From: Lunularia cruciata
Lineage: Eukaryota; Streptophyta; Marchantiopsida; Lunulariales; Lunulariaceae
Direction: 5' to 3'
Length of the DNA: 64,000 nt
NCBI GenBank assembly: GCA_948567375.1
Contig: OX419761.1
Span: forward strand, 17,238,501 to 17,302,500
Below, one piece after another: positions 46,501 to 59,026 of this stretch. Positions within the stretch are counted from its first letter, which is position 1. Each line of letters opens with the position of its first letter. A model generated the notes under the pieces. It ran no database searches. It worked only from the letters and a program-made list of their open reading frames with translations, and had not been told where the DNA came from. The position numbers were made by a program, and so were the translations under genes.

Positions 46501-49151
46501 CTCAAGCAGTATCAGAAGCAAACCCAATATCAACTCATAACGTGATTTGCGGTAGCTCGCCAACAACAAAGCTCACGGGTTGGATTTTTAACTTACCGGG
46601 CGCATCCTTGTGGGAAGGCATGTAATATTTCCTCTTCCTTTAGTGGAACCTTTACTTTCCTTAGCCCGATGATTGTCTTCATAGACGCTACGGAGGAGTA
46701 CACGGGCAGCCAAGACAACTTCAATAGGGAGTACAGCTGACCATGTGCAACCCCCACATTCATGTGTGTGTTCCCCATGCCGCTCACTGGAGGGAAGTAT
46801 CGATTTACTAACATCTCTATTGTGGCAAGAACTTAATGTTTGTGCAAGTGGATCATTTCCAGCTGTTGCACAATACATACAGAGGTCTGAGCAATACAAA
46901 GGGATGGCACATGCACGGCAAGGAACAGCATCAGGTGGCAGCAGCTCGAAGCAGAAGTGACAATGCGTATCTCGGTGGGTCTTCAGTACAATCTGCAATC
47001 AAGAGAAAACAGAACGGTACATTGTAAAGGGTAAGGTCTAAATGAGGATGTTTTATGTCCAAAATGCAGATATACACTTCATCTTCCGGAAAAAATGTTG
47101 AGAGTACAAGTTGCGAAGTAGATTATGTATGTCATGCATCGATCCATTTGAGGTCACTGAATTAGCTCTCACATTCTATGACACACTATCTCATAAGTTG
47201 ATGAATCTCAATCTTCTCCTCCAACCAAATCACGTAAGCAAAAGTCGAGACAGACAGAGATTGAAACTGAGAGAATGCTACGCAAAAGCAGTGTTGGCAG
47301 TTATAATCTCTAACGCATTATTATGAGCTCCAGTCACTAGACGTGGAAGCTACGTACGGCAGCATATGCTTCCTCCTCAAGTACCAAAGAGCCAATAGGC
47401 AGCTCCTCGTTGGTTCGCAAGTCCCATCCTCTTTCGTCACTCCAGTCCATTTTTAAAGAAACCGCCTCCAGTAAATCTTCTCGCTGCATACTCATGGTTT
47501 CTGAGACATAGTAGGTATCATCGTCATTATGTATAAACTTCTCTTCGTGCATTAGCTCTTCACTCATTCCCTGCTTTATTTGTCCGTTGTTGGCACTTCA
47601 GCAAGGATTTTAATATTTACCTGTAGGTGCTTTGTGTGTGGCATTAGAAGATGATTCACGAGATTTCAGTTTCAGTATCATCAGAGCCAGCTCATTCTCT
47701 ATCTGCCTCCTGCCACCGCCAGTCTTTTCTCGAGCAAGGGCCTCCTTCATGTCGGCAACAGCGCCTTCGAGGTCGAGCATGTCAGATTTTACCCGACTCC
47801 TTCTATACCACGCCTGCGGGATCCAACATGTCTCTAAAAAAAGTTACGAAGGCACTAAAGCCGCACTTCCGATCCCTAAACAAGCTGTCTAGAAGCACGA
47901 AAAGTTTTGGAATTTGTCCGTCTAACTTTAGAACAATCTGACTTCCACCAGTGGAATTTGGGAGAATAGAGCAGTTTTCTGACTACCTTGGAGTAGGGCG
48001 GAAACAGGTCGATAGCACGGCCACAATCTCTGAGGGCCGACTCCAAACGTATAAGTTTCTGCAGATTTTGCCAGTCAGATATGTGACACTGTCTCACGTA
48101 AAGTGTTTCCGAAGATCTCATTAAATTGAATCCTAAAATCCATCAAGCTGGATAAATCTGAAATGGATGATGCACAATGGAAACGTCTCTCTAGTGCACG
48201 TATGAACAGCTTAAGTTTTTTCGTCAGATAGAACGTACATGAGAAGTAGCAGCCCTATTGACAAACACAGTCGCCAGGAAAGCTCTGTCCTCCTCCTTCG
48301 TAAACCGGGCATATCGGAGTGCCTGCGGTTAAGAACAGCAATAAGTCTCTCCTTAAGGTTGTGAATACTATATCAAACTTTTGGAGTAGCTTGGCATTCG
48401 AAAGGTAGAGCAGTAGACGATCTGCTAAGCGCGCGACCTTAATAGAAGACGAGAGCAAGGAAGTCAGAACATCACCTTGGTGTAGGACGACAAAGCTTTT
48501 TCGTACTTCAACTCTGTTAAGGCATTATTGCCATCCAGCTTAGAATCAAGAGCCACAGAAGAATCTTTAGCGCAGCTTGCTCCGACTGGATTCACCAGCT
48601 GTTCTAGAAGCTGAATTGCAGATATGCACGTACTAGTTAGTCAGTCATCGACTTCTTAGAATCCAATTACTTTTAGAATCCAATTACGACCTCTCTGTAC
48701 TCAAATTATCGACCAGCCAAGTTCTAGACCCGCATTCTCCCAGCATTAAGAACTCATTCAAGGTTACGTTTAAGAACTCATTCAAGGTGCGTGCGTGCTT
48801 CCCCTCTGGCCAGAAACCATTAATAAATTCGCAAGATCCAGCATTATAATCAAAATTTAAGCCAGGAATCGAATTGGCAAATATGCATGAAGGAGAAACT
48901 TCTCAAAACTATTGCACCTAAATAAACAGCCAGTCTGTCCTCAAGACATTTTGATGTCCAAATGCACCAACATTGCAAGTCTCGTCGCTAATGTCAGGGT
49001 TTAAGGCGTGAGCGATGCGCACCTGTCTGAACAGCAACGACGCAGAGAAGTGATCGTGAAGCGCGGCACAAGAGCCGGCCACATCGGAAGTCGCTGTAGA
49101 CATTATCATCATTTTCAGATCATCCGGTATGGATTTTTGGAGCGACTCCAT
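43502..49151 (-). CDS. TPR-MYND-SET domain protein (SMYD4-like), 14 exons
   Basis: Exons, high to low: 49151-49023, 48610-48476, 48322-48239, 48058-47987, 47813-47621, 47570-47358, 46992-46597, 46439-46287, 46083-45946, 45558-45403, 45090-44579, 44405-44282, 44107-44027, 43708-43502. All have GT-AG borders, giving ~863 residues. The N-terminus is MESLQKSIPDDLK. TPR repeats follow in exons 2-5 (GNNALTELKYEKALSSYTK, NRAATSH, ALRDCGRAIDLFP, AWYRRSR). Exon 7 holds a MYND zinc finger (CHFC, CRAC, YCSDLC, HECGGC). Exons 8-11 hold a split SET domain (TRVNAMAIY, NHSCVPN, YGPQ) and the post-SET cysteines CNCPAC. Exons 12-14 hold C-terminal TPR helices. SET/MYND proteins methylate lysines; substrate unknown. 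I believe the Arabidopsis counterpart is At1g33400. Oddity: exons 5 and 6 disagree by one base in phase across a 50-base intron. Confidence 0.85.
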
Positions 49152-49650
49152 CGCTTCATCAATTGTATGCAAGATTCTCCCGACGATCGATCGACGTACA
49201 GCTAAATCTCCTTTGCACCCTCTGGAAGGCGGGAAGTAATTCCCTCCCGAAACCGGAAGCAACCATTTCGATTGCTTCGATTATTGCACCACTAACTGAT
49301 CCTGCCTGTCAGATTCCGTCCCCTGAACCTCGTTCGCGGCCGGCGGCCAGTGACAAGTGGAGTCCGATCTGACCCTAGAACAACCGTACTTTGCTTGACT
49401 GTAGAAGAACGAACAGAAACGCTCCGTTCTTTCAAAAATGACGAAGGTGAAAAGTCTTGGGATTCGATTCTGCTTTTGTTCTGGGCAGGGCGCCTGTATC
49501 GGAAAGGAATTAGAAGACTTTTATCAAATAGTACGGATTATCTGGGGTCAAGACGAGAAAATCAAAGCAGGAGTACGGCAAATAGCGACAATTGAGATAA
49601 AGAGCCGATGGGGTGGTGTGGTGGGATAAATTATGGTGGTGTATTAGTAT
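49152..49650 (-). promoter_or_regulatory. Upstream region of the SMYD4-like gene
   Basis: GC-richer sequence before the ATG at 49151; the frame stays open upstream to 49262 with a further ATG there. I chose 49151 because MESLQKSIPDDLK matches the usual start of the plant family. The 5' leader probably lies within about 49152-49400. No core promoter motif could be placed. A + strand frame at 49438-49629 has no recognisable domain. Confidence 0.4.
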
Positions 49651-52600
49651 AATGCTTAAAACCTGCAAGAGAATGTAATAGGAAATATATGACGGCTAGA
49701 CATCAGATTTCAGTATGTTATTGTCACGTTTCACTGAAACACATTAGAGCTCCAGAAGAGCCACCCAACACTTTTCAAACAATTTGTTTTACTTACAGCA
49801 GGGGGTTTCTTTGAAGGGCCCCTAGCCATATTTCCATACCATGTTTCAGAGCTCATGTTTCATGGTCGATGTATAATTTAGAGGAGTTGCATGAAAGTTT
49901 CTCGTTCAAAAGTTATGATAAATTTCTACAAATTTCTGAATTTTTTTGTGTAATTAGTCAATTAATAATTCTGAAATTCAAGTGTTATCTTATGCTGTCT
50001 TTTCGTAGATACATCTCATAAAAATATTGAAACATCATGCTCTGTTGACTTTGCATCAGTTAATTAATTATAGCATCCAAATATTCTCAATTTCTTGTAT
50101 AGGAATAATTTCAATTGTGGATATCGGCAGTAATATGCGTGAACTTTTACACACAAAAATATCGAGCAAAGAAGGGTAAGTAACAGATGCTACCTAATAT
50201 CCAATTTCTCTTCTCCATCTCTTTACCCTAGTGTAGCCCTTGGGATATTTGTCACGTGAACTGCGTGCGTGCGAATTCCACCAGCTCGAGTACCCACACT
50301 TTAAAAATTCTACTCCATCAAGCTTTCTGTCGATCACTTCCCACAAACTCGATGTGTCGAGACTTTATGGTAACACCTCCTTGCAGTCTTTCTACCAACC
50401 TGAAAGATGCTACCCGTTCAGGGTAAAGTGAGCAAAACAATTAACGTAATCTGTCATATTCTTAGGGGATAGCTATTGCCACCTTGACTTTTGCTACTGC
50501 CACCCATGACATGGACGCCCTCCACACACACCCTGTGCGCTGCTATTTGTCCATTCTTAAAAGTAGGGTGGCATTAGCAATGCCCTTCTCTTAACAGGTG
50601 TTTGGTATCTTTCGTGACGTATCCTCCCATAGCTGGGACAACATATAGGTTGCACGCCTTGTGTACCATGTCCTTCCACCGTAGAGCCAAAAGGGATTGA
50701 TGTTGAAGATGTAGTGACATCTTCTGACGCTACATGTAGGAGATTAGAGAAAGAAACTAGCCTAGTGACGAAGATGTCCATGTTTGGACCGTTAGTTGTT
50801 TCTAGACACTCTCGATGAGGAGGCAGGAGAGGAAAACCAGATAAAATTTCAGCTGAGAACGAACACGCTTAAGACCGACTTTCATCTTTTGGGTTTCCGA
50901 CTACATTATCATAGTTATCCAGAGACAAAAGATGATGCTGAGCTCAAGAAGTATAGAAGATTCAACACGCAAAACGTGTAGGTCATGTCTCCTAGGGCGC
51001 TCGTATAGGACCTTACATACATATCTCTCGGCGGTTCGAATGGATTTCCTTACTTGATTATTTTATCGCCCAATGCGGATGTCCTCGTTCTGGATGATGG
51101 ACTATAGACAAAAGTTGTTAGGAGAGTCAAGCTCTCGCTGGGGAACACTGGAGAGGAATATTACGATTATAATAGTAGACCTGAAAGTAGTATCTTAGAG
51201 ATGCTCAAATGTCTCTTGGTCCTACTCTGCGTCTACAACATATGTCTATACTTACATGTGCTTACGGATCTATATTATGAGTTTAAAACACTATTCAAAA
51301 CTCCATGTTCTATGCATGCAATATTTCAGATAATGAATTATCTAAGCTTTGATCGAATGAAAGTAGAAAAAACAATTTGACTTATACTGGATACAGATGT
51401 ACTATGCATAGCTTCTTAGTACTTCAGCCTTCTACCCTTTGACGATATATTTATTTATCAGTGTGCAAGAGTTTTATAAACTTGGAACATCAAAGAAAGA
51501 TCCACGTCTTTAAAACATGGGTTTAAAACTTAGACGAGTGAACATAAATTGGAATTGGAATTTTTTTGTTTCCATGTGACAATGTTTTACTAAATTTCCC
51601 TCTAATTTTGTTAGATTGTTTGGAAGACTTACTTCTGTTTGTTTTGACGCCAAAATGCTTCTCTCTTTCAATCCTTTTCTGCCACTTTATCTCTTTTCTT
51701 TCAGTCTTCTCCTTATACCTATTGTACTTAGAGACCTATTTAACTTGAAGATCTGTCTCACTTGGCGCTCCTGTAATTTCCGCATCTGGAGTAATTGATA
51801 TTACAATGGTACAAAGTCCGGTTACGTTTTGGTCAAATCAATCAAACCCCACGTTCAATTCGCCTCTGCCGCAACTAAAACAACTCCAGCACATTACGGG
51901 GTTGCACATCTGGGGTCGATAGAATTTACGGACATTTAGTAATATCTATAAAATATATTGTGGATATCCATAGAAAAATTTACCAAGGAAGAAATCGTCT
52001 GGTAAAAATTAAATTTTAGAGAATTTTGGGTAAATTTTTAATTTATAGTAAACAAATGTTAGGATGATCTCATAACTCGATAAAAACACAGGCATATTTT
52101 AGATTATCCATGAGTTTTGGTATGTTTTCCAGTAAAAACCCATTTTCTTTTGTTACTCACGCATGTTGCCCATAATTCATGATGTGGAATAATTACGATA
52201 TAGACGTGATCACCCATGAAAGTGGCAATGATATATCCAATATCAAATATCCAAGAGCATTAGACCTAACAAAAAAAAGAAGTGATTTGATCTCCAATAA
52301 TAGAGATAGACTCCACTAAATTTAAATATATTAGGGGTTTCAAATTTAGGTTTTTGGAGCACTCCTATGAATCCATAAACTAATTAAGGGTAGATTGTAA
52401 AAATTGTATGGGTAACATGTAAGAGTACAAAAAGGTTTTATGGGGAAATGTTTGTAAGGGGATTTATATTCAACATTTGATTTGACGGATGTATATGGGA
52501 TAAATAACAAACTTCATAACTATTTTTAGTGAACTACGTAGTGGGATGAAGTGCTAATAATTGAACCTCCTAGATGGTGTTATGGATATTTATTGCAGGA

Positions 52601-52883
52601 CGCATTCACTTATAAAAATCAGGCAAGACGTTATGGATGTTTAGGTGTGCCATATCAAAATAAATGGTAGTAAAAAGAGGTAATGTAGCTTACTGATCAG
52701 ATTGTCATGTTTTTTGGAGGATGATTCATGAGAATTTTTGGCAAATACCTACCTACTCCAAACATGCCGCACTCTTCAAACTATTTGAACTAGAATCTAC
52801 TATTGGTGTAGATTTCATTGGTGTGTGCTAATACTCTTGTGACATGTTAGTAAACTAAGCAGTGGGTTTACTAGTTTCAGATT
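49651..52883. other. AT-rich intergenic stretch
   Basis: No gene, RNA gene or element domain seen. Composition shifts from gene-like near 50240-50990 to strongly AT-rich after 51240. Confidence 0.5.
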
Positions 52884-54415
52884 GTGGGGGTTCTTTTCAA
52901 TAGATTACTGTGGCAAGGGAGATCAAGAGTCATGGAAAACTATCCTCGCTGCTCAACAACAACCAACAAATTGATTGAGTGTCTAGAAATTTTACTCCAA
53001 AAGTGCATCACAACTTATGCAATGGTAGATCAAGTACTTGATTGCATTGCAAGCTCACATTTGGATTCAAAACCAAGATCTTTAGACTCACATTTGGATT
53101 TGCAACCAATACCATCATTAGGGAAGTTTGGAGAATTGTTGAGGATGGTGCCTTCAATGCCAAGCAAAACAAAAGAGGACAAATACTTCAGCATGATAAC
53201 CCACCATTGTGGCCAAAATTTGGATTATTTGGAAGACCACAATCATTTTGCACAGATTCATGGTGGGAATTGCAAAAAGTCTATGCAAAAATCCATTGTT
53301 TTTAGTTTCATGGCCAAATCTTTGGTTTAGGAGGGAAGGATTTCATACTTCTATGACAGATGAAAGAACATACAAGGAATAGTTGAGGTATATGAAATTG
53401 TACAAAGAAGCTTGGGAATTGAAAAACAAGTCTATTGGAGAAGGACTCACAGAAAGGAATATAGCAAAGGGTAGAGAACCATAGACAACAAATTCAATGG
53501 AATGTGCACACATTTTGCTAAAATGGAATCCATGATTGGGAATAGAGCAAACATTATTCCACTTGCTATGGTAATTTTGGGAGGTTTAAATCCCAATTCA
53601 TGCAAGGTTGGTGCCAAGGAGGTTCTTGAATGTGAAGAAACCATCTTGATATGCTCTCAGTTCCCATCCCCTTTAGAGGTGTTGCTCCACAACTCATGCC
53701 TTGATTTTGCCCCAAGCACCCAACGGGTGGAAAGTTTAGCTAATGGCTTGGAGAATGGAATCTAAGCCGGCATATCCAAGGAGTCACGATTTATTACACC
53801 AATCAAGGAGTCACTTTTGGTTACACCACCTCCACTAGTTATCATAGAAGATGGGTTTGGGAGTGCTTTCCTTTACAAAGAAGGAGAATTTGATCCAAAG
53901 AGGAGAAAATGTAGAACATCCACAAGTAAGGTATCCAAAATATCACCAAGTATGTCATCATCTCAAGATCTAGCAAAAATCACCATGTGAATATATACAC
54001 TATAGAATCTGGGGAGAGGATATGACTAGCTATACTAAAAGACACTAACATGAGGAATAGAGAGAAACATTGATGAAAATGGAAGGTGATCGTGTTAGAT
54101 TAGAGACCGAGAAGATGAAAGTTGAGATTAAGAAGAAACAGAATATTGATACAAGGAAAGCTAGGATAGATAGACATAAATTCAAGGAGATGAGTCTAAA
54201 ATCAAAGCACACTCATGAAAACAAAATGAGTCTCTTGCGAGGAGGAAAATCTCCTAAGGAAATAAGTCAATATTTCAAAGTTCATCAAGAAATCAAGCCT
54301 TTTGCTACATGTTATAGTCCCAAGCCAAAACATCATATTCCAAATTCATACTCTAGTGATAACATATATGATACCACCATGCACTTCCATGTAACCAAAG
54401 TATGTTTATAATTAA
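52884..54415 (+). pseudogene. Unrecognised coding remnant, possibly from a DNA transposon
   Basis: Several frames look formerly coding: LIECLEILLQKCITTYAMVD (from about 52970), SWWELQKVYAKIHC (near 53250, another frame), RYMKLYKEAWELKNKSIGEG (near 53390) and a basic helical stretch from 54070 (RVRLETEKMKVEIKKKQN). Aromatic-rich blocks followed by a lysine/glutamate helix resemble plant Myb/trihelix-like proteins carried by some DNA transposons, but no conserved motif settles it. Stops near 53328, 53376 and 53765 and frame changes mark it as broken. Confidence 0.35.
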
Positions 54416-55396
54416 AAATGATGTTTGACTACTTTGTGATCCAATTTGTGATGATTGTTGATAAGTGTATTGTGCTTAAGTGCATGAGATTTGAGATTTT
54501 TGTATAAGTACTGAAGATTGCTAGAAAAAAGACCTTATCAAACTTTGAAAAGTCCAAAAAGCCACTCTAGAAGGATTTTAATGCTCAAAGCTAAAAAAAA
54601 AATTGTATGGAGATGCCTATTGGTGCAAAAAAGTCCATAAGGTGCCAACTAAACCCAAATTCCCCAACCAATCCCTAAAATGATACATGTTGGTACTCGT
54701 AGTTGCTCACTCATCAAGTGATGCTTGTTAACACCCCTCAAAGAATGTGAAAGGTGCATGAAGGCACCCAATGACACCAATGGATATGGAAGGTGCATGA
54801 TGGTACCCACTGTGTGCGATAGGAGCTCAAGGGTACCAAGTTGTACCCAAGCATAATGAATAAATTTCCATAGTGTTAAATAGATTCTCATTTGCGTGAT
54901 ATGAGGTATGAGCATGAGGCAAAGTGAAAATCAAAATAAATATAGAATAAAAAATATGATGTATATCACATGATATGAGGCATGAGAGTGAGGCAAGTGA
55001 ATCATAAATATGATACATATGATGTGTAGAAATGTGTAGTCCTAAGGCTATTCATTAAATTGGAGGAGAAGGAGGCAAAGAAGACAAGGAGATGCAATAT
55101 GGAGTCTAATGTGCAATTGCATCTTCAAGTTTGTGTCGGTATACATCATGTTGAATCCTAAATAGACTCAATGACCACCAAAGTTGCCACTCATTCTTAT
55201 CCAAGGATGAGTGCTTGATACCGCTAGCTAGAAGGTCATATGGATCATTAATATAAGAACTTAGTCTATGAGACATCTACTCCTCTTCTGCCCAACTAAC
55301 AACAAGCCAATCATCATGGACAAATCTATCCAAAGCTATCATCAAGAGGTCAAATGACCAAGTGTATGATGATCTCTTTGCCATGTAAGGATGGAA
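54416..55396. other. Intergenic stretch, no gene supported
   Basis: Repeated short words (GGTGCATGA, GGTACC, ATGAGGCATGAG) occur, but no coding evidence. Two related ~60-base words containing ATATGAGG(T/C)ATGAG occur near 54900 and 54975. Confidence 0.45.
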
Positions 55397-55612
55397 TTAA
55401 GGAAGAGGGATTGCACCATATAGATGGTTCCTATAGTAAGAGAGTGCATAATTATCTAGGATCAAAAGATCACAAAGAGGTAAACCTAATGAAGTAAGAT
55501 GCTCATAGGATCTAGCTCTAAGTCCTATAAATTCATCTTGTTGGACATCTGCAAAACACAAATAGGCCATGAGCCAATATAAAATTCCTTTGTATGCTCC
55601 AACCACTACCAT
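55397..55612 (-). pseudogene. Unrecognised coding remnant (related to 10160-10494)
   Basis: A 71-codon minus-strand frame containing YKGILYWLMAYLCFADVQQD, then YEHLTSLGLPLCDLLILDN and YYRNHLYGAIPLP. The second half parallels the minus-strand frame near 10260-10470. Family unknown. Confidence 0.5.
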
Positions 55613-55877
55613 ATGCTCTATAGCAATGATTCAAATCCATTAGGCAAAAGGCCTATCTACAAGATAACCTCAAAATGCAACAAACAAAACTAAATGAAAT
55701 GGCTAACACCAAGATGTATTATCCACCCTATGGGCCCAACTAAGTGTGAGGGCACCAGCCATGACTAATGGTCAAGCTATCACACACACTATAACTAATG
55801 CTACCTTGATGCCATAATCATGCCAAACAAGTAAAACCTACAACAATAATCTTCTTTTGTAGGAATCATGTGAAGAG

Positions 55878-56610
55878 TTTAATACCAAGAGCTAGCCACA
55901 AGATCTAGATGTGAAATTTGGTTTGGTAACATCTAGAATGATGTTATACATAATGGTCAAAATATATCAGATAGAAGTATCACAAAAAGAATACTTCTAC
56001 AAATAGAGCAAAAACCAAAATAGACTTGAGAACTTTAGAACCAAAAGTTAGATATATGATTTAAAGGTGACAATTGGTTTGGTAACATATGGAAGGATGT
56101 TATACATGATGGACTAAATAGATCAGAAAGAGGTATCACCAAAAGGGGAATTCTACCAATAGAGTAGGAACCAAATATATCTAAAATCTCTGAAGGCAAT
56201 TTTGGAGGCCTAAACGGATGAATTAGGCCTTAAAAATGTGAAAATCCCCCCCAATGCAATAAAGGTTGCCTTTCCCTCCCCCTTGGTTTGTCTTGTTGAG
56301 AGCTTTCCAATGGTACCTTACCCACATGATTTTGAGATTCATATAGGAAGATTCCCTAAAAGATTCCTTCTAGTCAAAGCTTGTTTGACCAACCAGATAG
56401 GACCTAGACTGACATGTCACCCATCCAAGTAAGTAATCCAAGGGTGGAGCTTGTTGACATGTCACCAATTTGTGTGCCTAATCCTATGGTGGAGCTTCCT
56501 TGGAGGAGATCCTCTTTGTCTATATATAATGAGAAGTGCTCCTTTGGGGCATTGAATGTTTGAGTGTGTAATTTGTGTTTTCTCTCTTCTCTTCTCCTCG
56601 GAGTATTACA
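55878..56610 (+). repeat. Solo LTR of family A with perfect 5-bp target duplication
   Basis: A 733-base LTR from TTTAATACC (first G mutated to T) to GGAGTATTACA, aligned along its length with 59027-59761. AAGAG stands directly on both sides (55873-55877 and 56611-56615). No internal sequence is present, so the element was reduced to one LTR by recombination between its two LTRs. A TATA-like TCTATATATAATG lies near 56518. Confidence 0.92.
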
Positions 56611-56648
56611 AAGAGAATATATGGAAGATATTCTTCTAAAAGACTTAG

Positions 56649-57570
56649 TCACTTTCTAAACTCAGTTTGAGTCTTTTGAGTGTCCATACTATGAGGTAAG
56701 GAATGGGAGGCAAAAGTTTGGATCTCTTGAGTGACAACACTATGGGGTAACACATAGGTGGCATTTGTTTGGGTCTCTATCTCCTCTTGTGAGGGCTGAA
56801 TGCAAAGTAGGCAAGCAATCATAGGGAAACTTGTTCCAAGATAAGCCACACAAGCCCTCACCTGAGCTAGACTACTCTCACTCTCCTTGACTTGAATATG
56901 TACACTCTCATACTTCTCCATAGCAAATGCTAACTCTTGTGCATGATTTTGTAACTTAACCCTATAACCCTCAACCATGGCAACATCACCTAGCATATCC
57001 AAGTCCAAGTGAGCCAACCTCTGCTCTCTCTCCATCTCATAACTAGTAAAGGTCAGTTGCATCTCTTCCTTTGCAACAAGAACATCTTCTTGCTCACAAA
57101 GGAGTCTCTCTCTCTCCAAAAACTGTCTATCTTGCTTCTCTAAGCTCTCCAATCTACTCTCAAGCTCAAGCACTAATCTCTCTCACTCCTCTACACTCTC
57201 CAATCTACTCTCACACTCAAGCACTAATCTCTCTCTCATCTAAACTCTCCAATGTTGAAACACTAATCTCTCTATCCTCTAAAGTCTATAGTCTACTCCT
57301 CCATTCAACAACAAGTTTCCCTCACTCCTCAGCCACTCGGACATAATCATCTAATGCATGCTCTTTATCAACATAACAAGAGGGTGAAGGGGCTCTCAAA
57401 TGCAAGGAGGAAGGTGCACTCTCTAGGGATGGAGGGGGAGAAGAAGAAAAAGAAGGAGCTATCTCAAAGGATGAATATATACAAGGAACTCTCTCAAGAT
57501 AACTATCACTCCCTAACCTTGCTACTAGTAAGGCATGTGTCTAAACATGAAATTTTTGAACACTTGTTCA
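56649..57570 (-). pseudogene. Coiled-coil protein remnant with tandem repeats
   Basis: A 174-codon open frame (57173-56649) starts with a heptad-rich coiled coil (LELESRLESLEKQDRQFLER, EQEDVLVAKEEMQ) and ends with two similar 16-residue units (VLPHSVVTQEIQT and SLPHSMDTQKTQT). Upstream, to about 57570, the frame continues with a Ser/Pro-rich part (SFSSSPPPSLESAPSS) and further repeats of the RLESLE type, with three stops. I do not recognise it. It may be the structural protein of a transposable element or a broken host gene. Confidence 0.45.
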
Positions 57571-58857
57571 CAATAGATAATATATAGTCATCCATCAAGT
57601 AAAACTCACTATCCATCATGTAAATACACAAGTTCATTAATTAATTTAAATTTAATTAACTCATTTATTAAATTTGGTAATGGTGTATACAATAAATACT
57701 TTGTATATTTTTTGACAAAGAAAACATACAAAATATGTCAAAACTCAATAAACCAAAATATCACTAATTTGTCACTCACAATTCTCATGCTCTCCATCAT
57801 CAGCACTCTTGTCCTTGTACTCTCTATCCTCATCCTTTCCACCCTCTCCATCACGTATAATCTCCTCCTCTCTCCCACTCAAGTTGGACACTTCCTCCTC
57901 AAGAATGTAACCTCTCTCCACTAAGAGGTGAGTAAGAATCTACCCAAGGAAGGTGACTTTGAAAATGCATCCAATAGGTTGCCTCAATTGGCTCTATAAA
58001 CTACCCACCTTCATATTAGTGGCACAAAATGAAAACTCCCCCAATTGTAATCCTCTGCACTAAATCTCCTCAACTTTGTTTTGGTGCTTAGAACCAAGTT
58101 CCCATGTACAATCTTGGGCTGAATTGTTGTTCCCACAAGTGCACCTATCTAGGAAAGAAGATTGAGTGTAGGATATGTACATTGCCTTGTCAAATTCTTC
58201 TTTGCAACACTATCTCTCTATGGAAAATAATCATAAAACAGTTGTGTAAGGAATTGTCCTCCTCCTTGGTGTCCTCCTTCTTGGCATTGCAAGTGCATCT
58301 CAAATTACATCTATTGTCATTTAAAACGGCCTTTATTTAATAATCCATGTGAAAGCATTCTTGTCCCAAGGTTGCACAAACTCTATAGATGCAAGTACCT
58401 AGAAAACAAACAAGTGTAACAAAAACAAGTGTAAGCAATCAAGTACTAATGGAAGCCGTTGCTTGTGGCTCAATGATACCTTTGGACAAGAAAATAAACA
58501 AATAAAAAATAGCCAATGTAGGATGTTAGCCATTAATGTTGTGAAATAGTACAATGACACTTGATAAAACCAGGTGGTGCACATTGATGTTGTAGGACAA
58601 GGTTTAGGGAAAATAGATCAATGCTTGGTGACACCCAAAGACGTTATGAGATAGGGAAGGGTGTTAGGTTTAGGTTTAAGAACAAGAGATGACAACACTC
58701 ACCAATGTTGTAGGACAATGTATTGGAGCATACTTTTGGGAAAGGGTAGTGTAACCCAAGGGTTATTTTCAAGCCAAGACATCTAGATCAACCTCCTTTA
58801 TTCCAACAATGGCATTTCAAACTTGGTGTTTATCCATCCATTATGAAGGTCACTCGG
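57571..58857 (-). other. Stretch with an acidic minus-strand frame, otherwise no gene
   Basis: Near 57930-57757 the minus strand reads ERGYILEEEVSNLSGREEEI and continues acidic to a stop near 57757. Further up, around 58170-58060, CTCGNNNSAQDCTWELGSKH is legible. Neither is recognised. They may be the upstream part of the coiled-coil remnant. The rest is AT-rich. Confidence 0.35.
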
Positions 58858-59026
58858 TGTAACAATATGGAGTTTAGCAACATAGTTAGTAAGGGTAACA
58901 AAGTAGATAATAAGCCAAATTAGCCTAGAATATTCTAGAAGCATCTAGGAAGCTTCCCAACTAGTCAACTTGCACACCAAGCAGGTAGCTTCTAGAAAGA
59001 AGCTTCTAACTAGTTTAGCTTGCACG
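58858..59026 (+). repeat. Family B LTR fragment, truncated by a family A insertion
   Basis: Starts TGTAACAATATGGAGTTTAG like the family B LTR and continues to AGCTTGCACG, where the family A LTR begins at 59027. It shows that a second family B copy existed here. The rest would lie beyond the family A element, outside the window. Confidence 0.85.
58927..58941 (+). promoter_or_regulatory. Heat-shock element (perfect three-unit), third family B LTR
   Basis: AGAATATTCTAGAAG fits nGAAnnTTCnnGAAn exactly and aligns with the site kept in both LTRs of the family B element. Confidence 0.7.

Noticed and set aside
57140-57290. CT-rich stretch as a simple microsatellite
   Set aside because: On the minus strand it encodes a heptad-like RLESLE pattern contiguous with a long open frame, so it is better described as part of a coiled-coil remnant.
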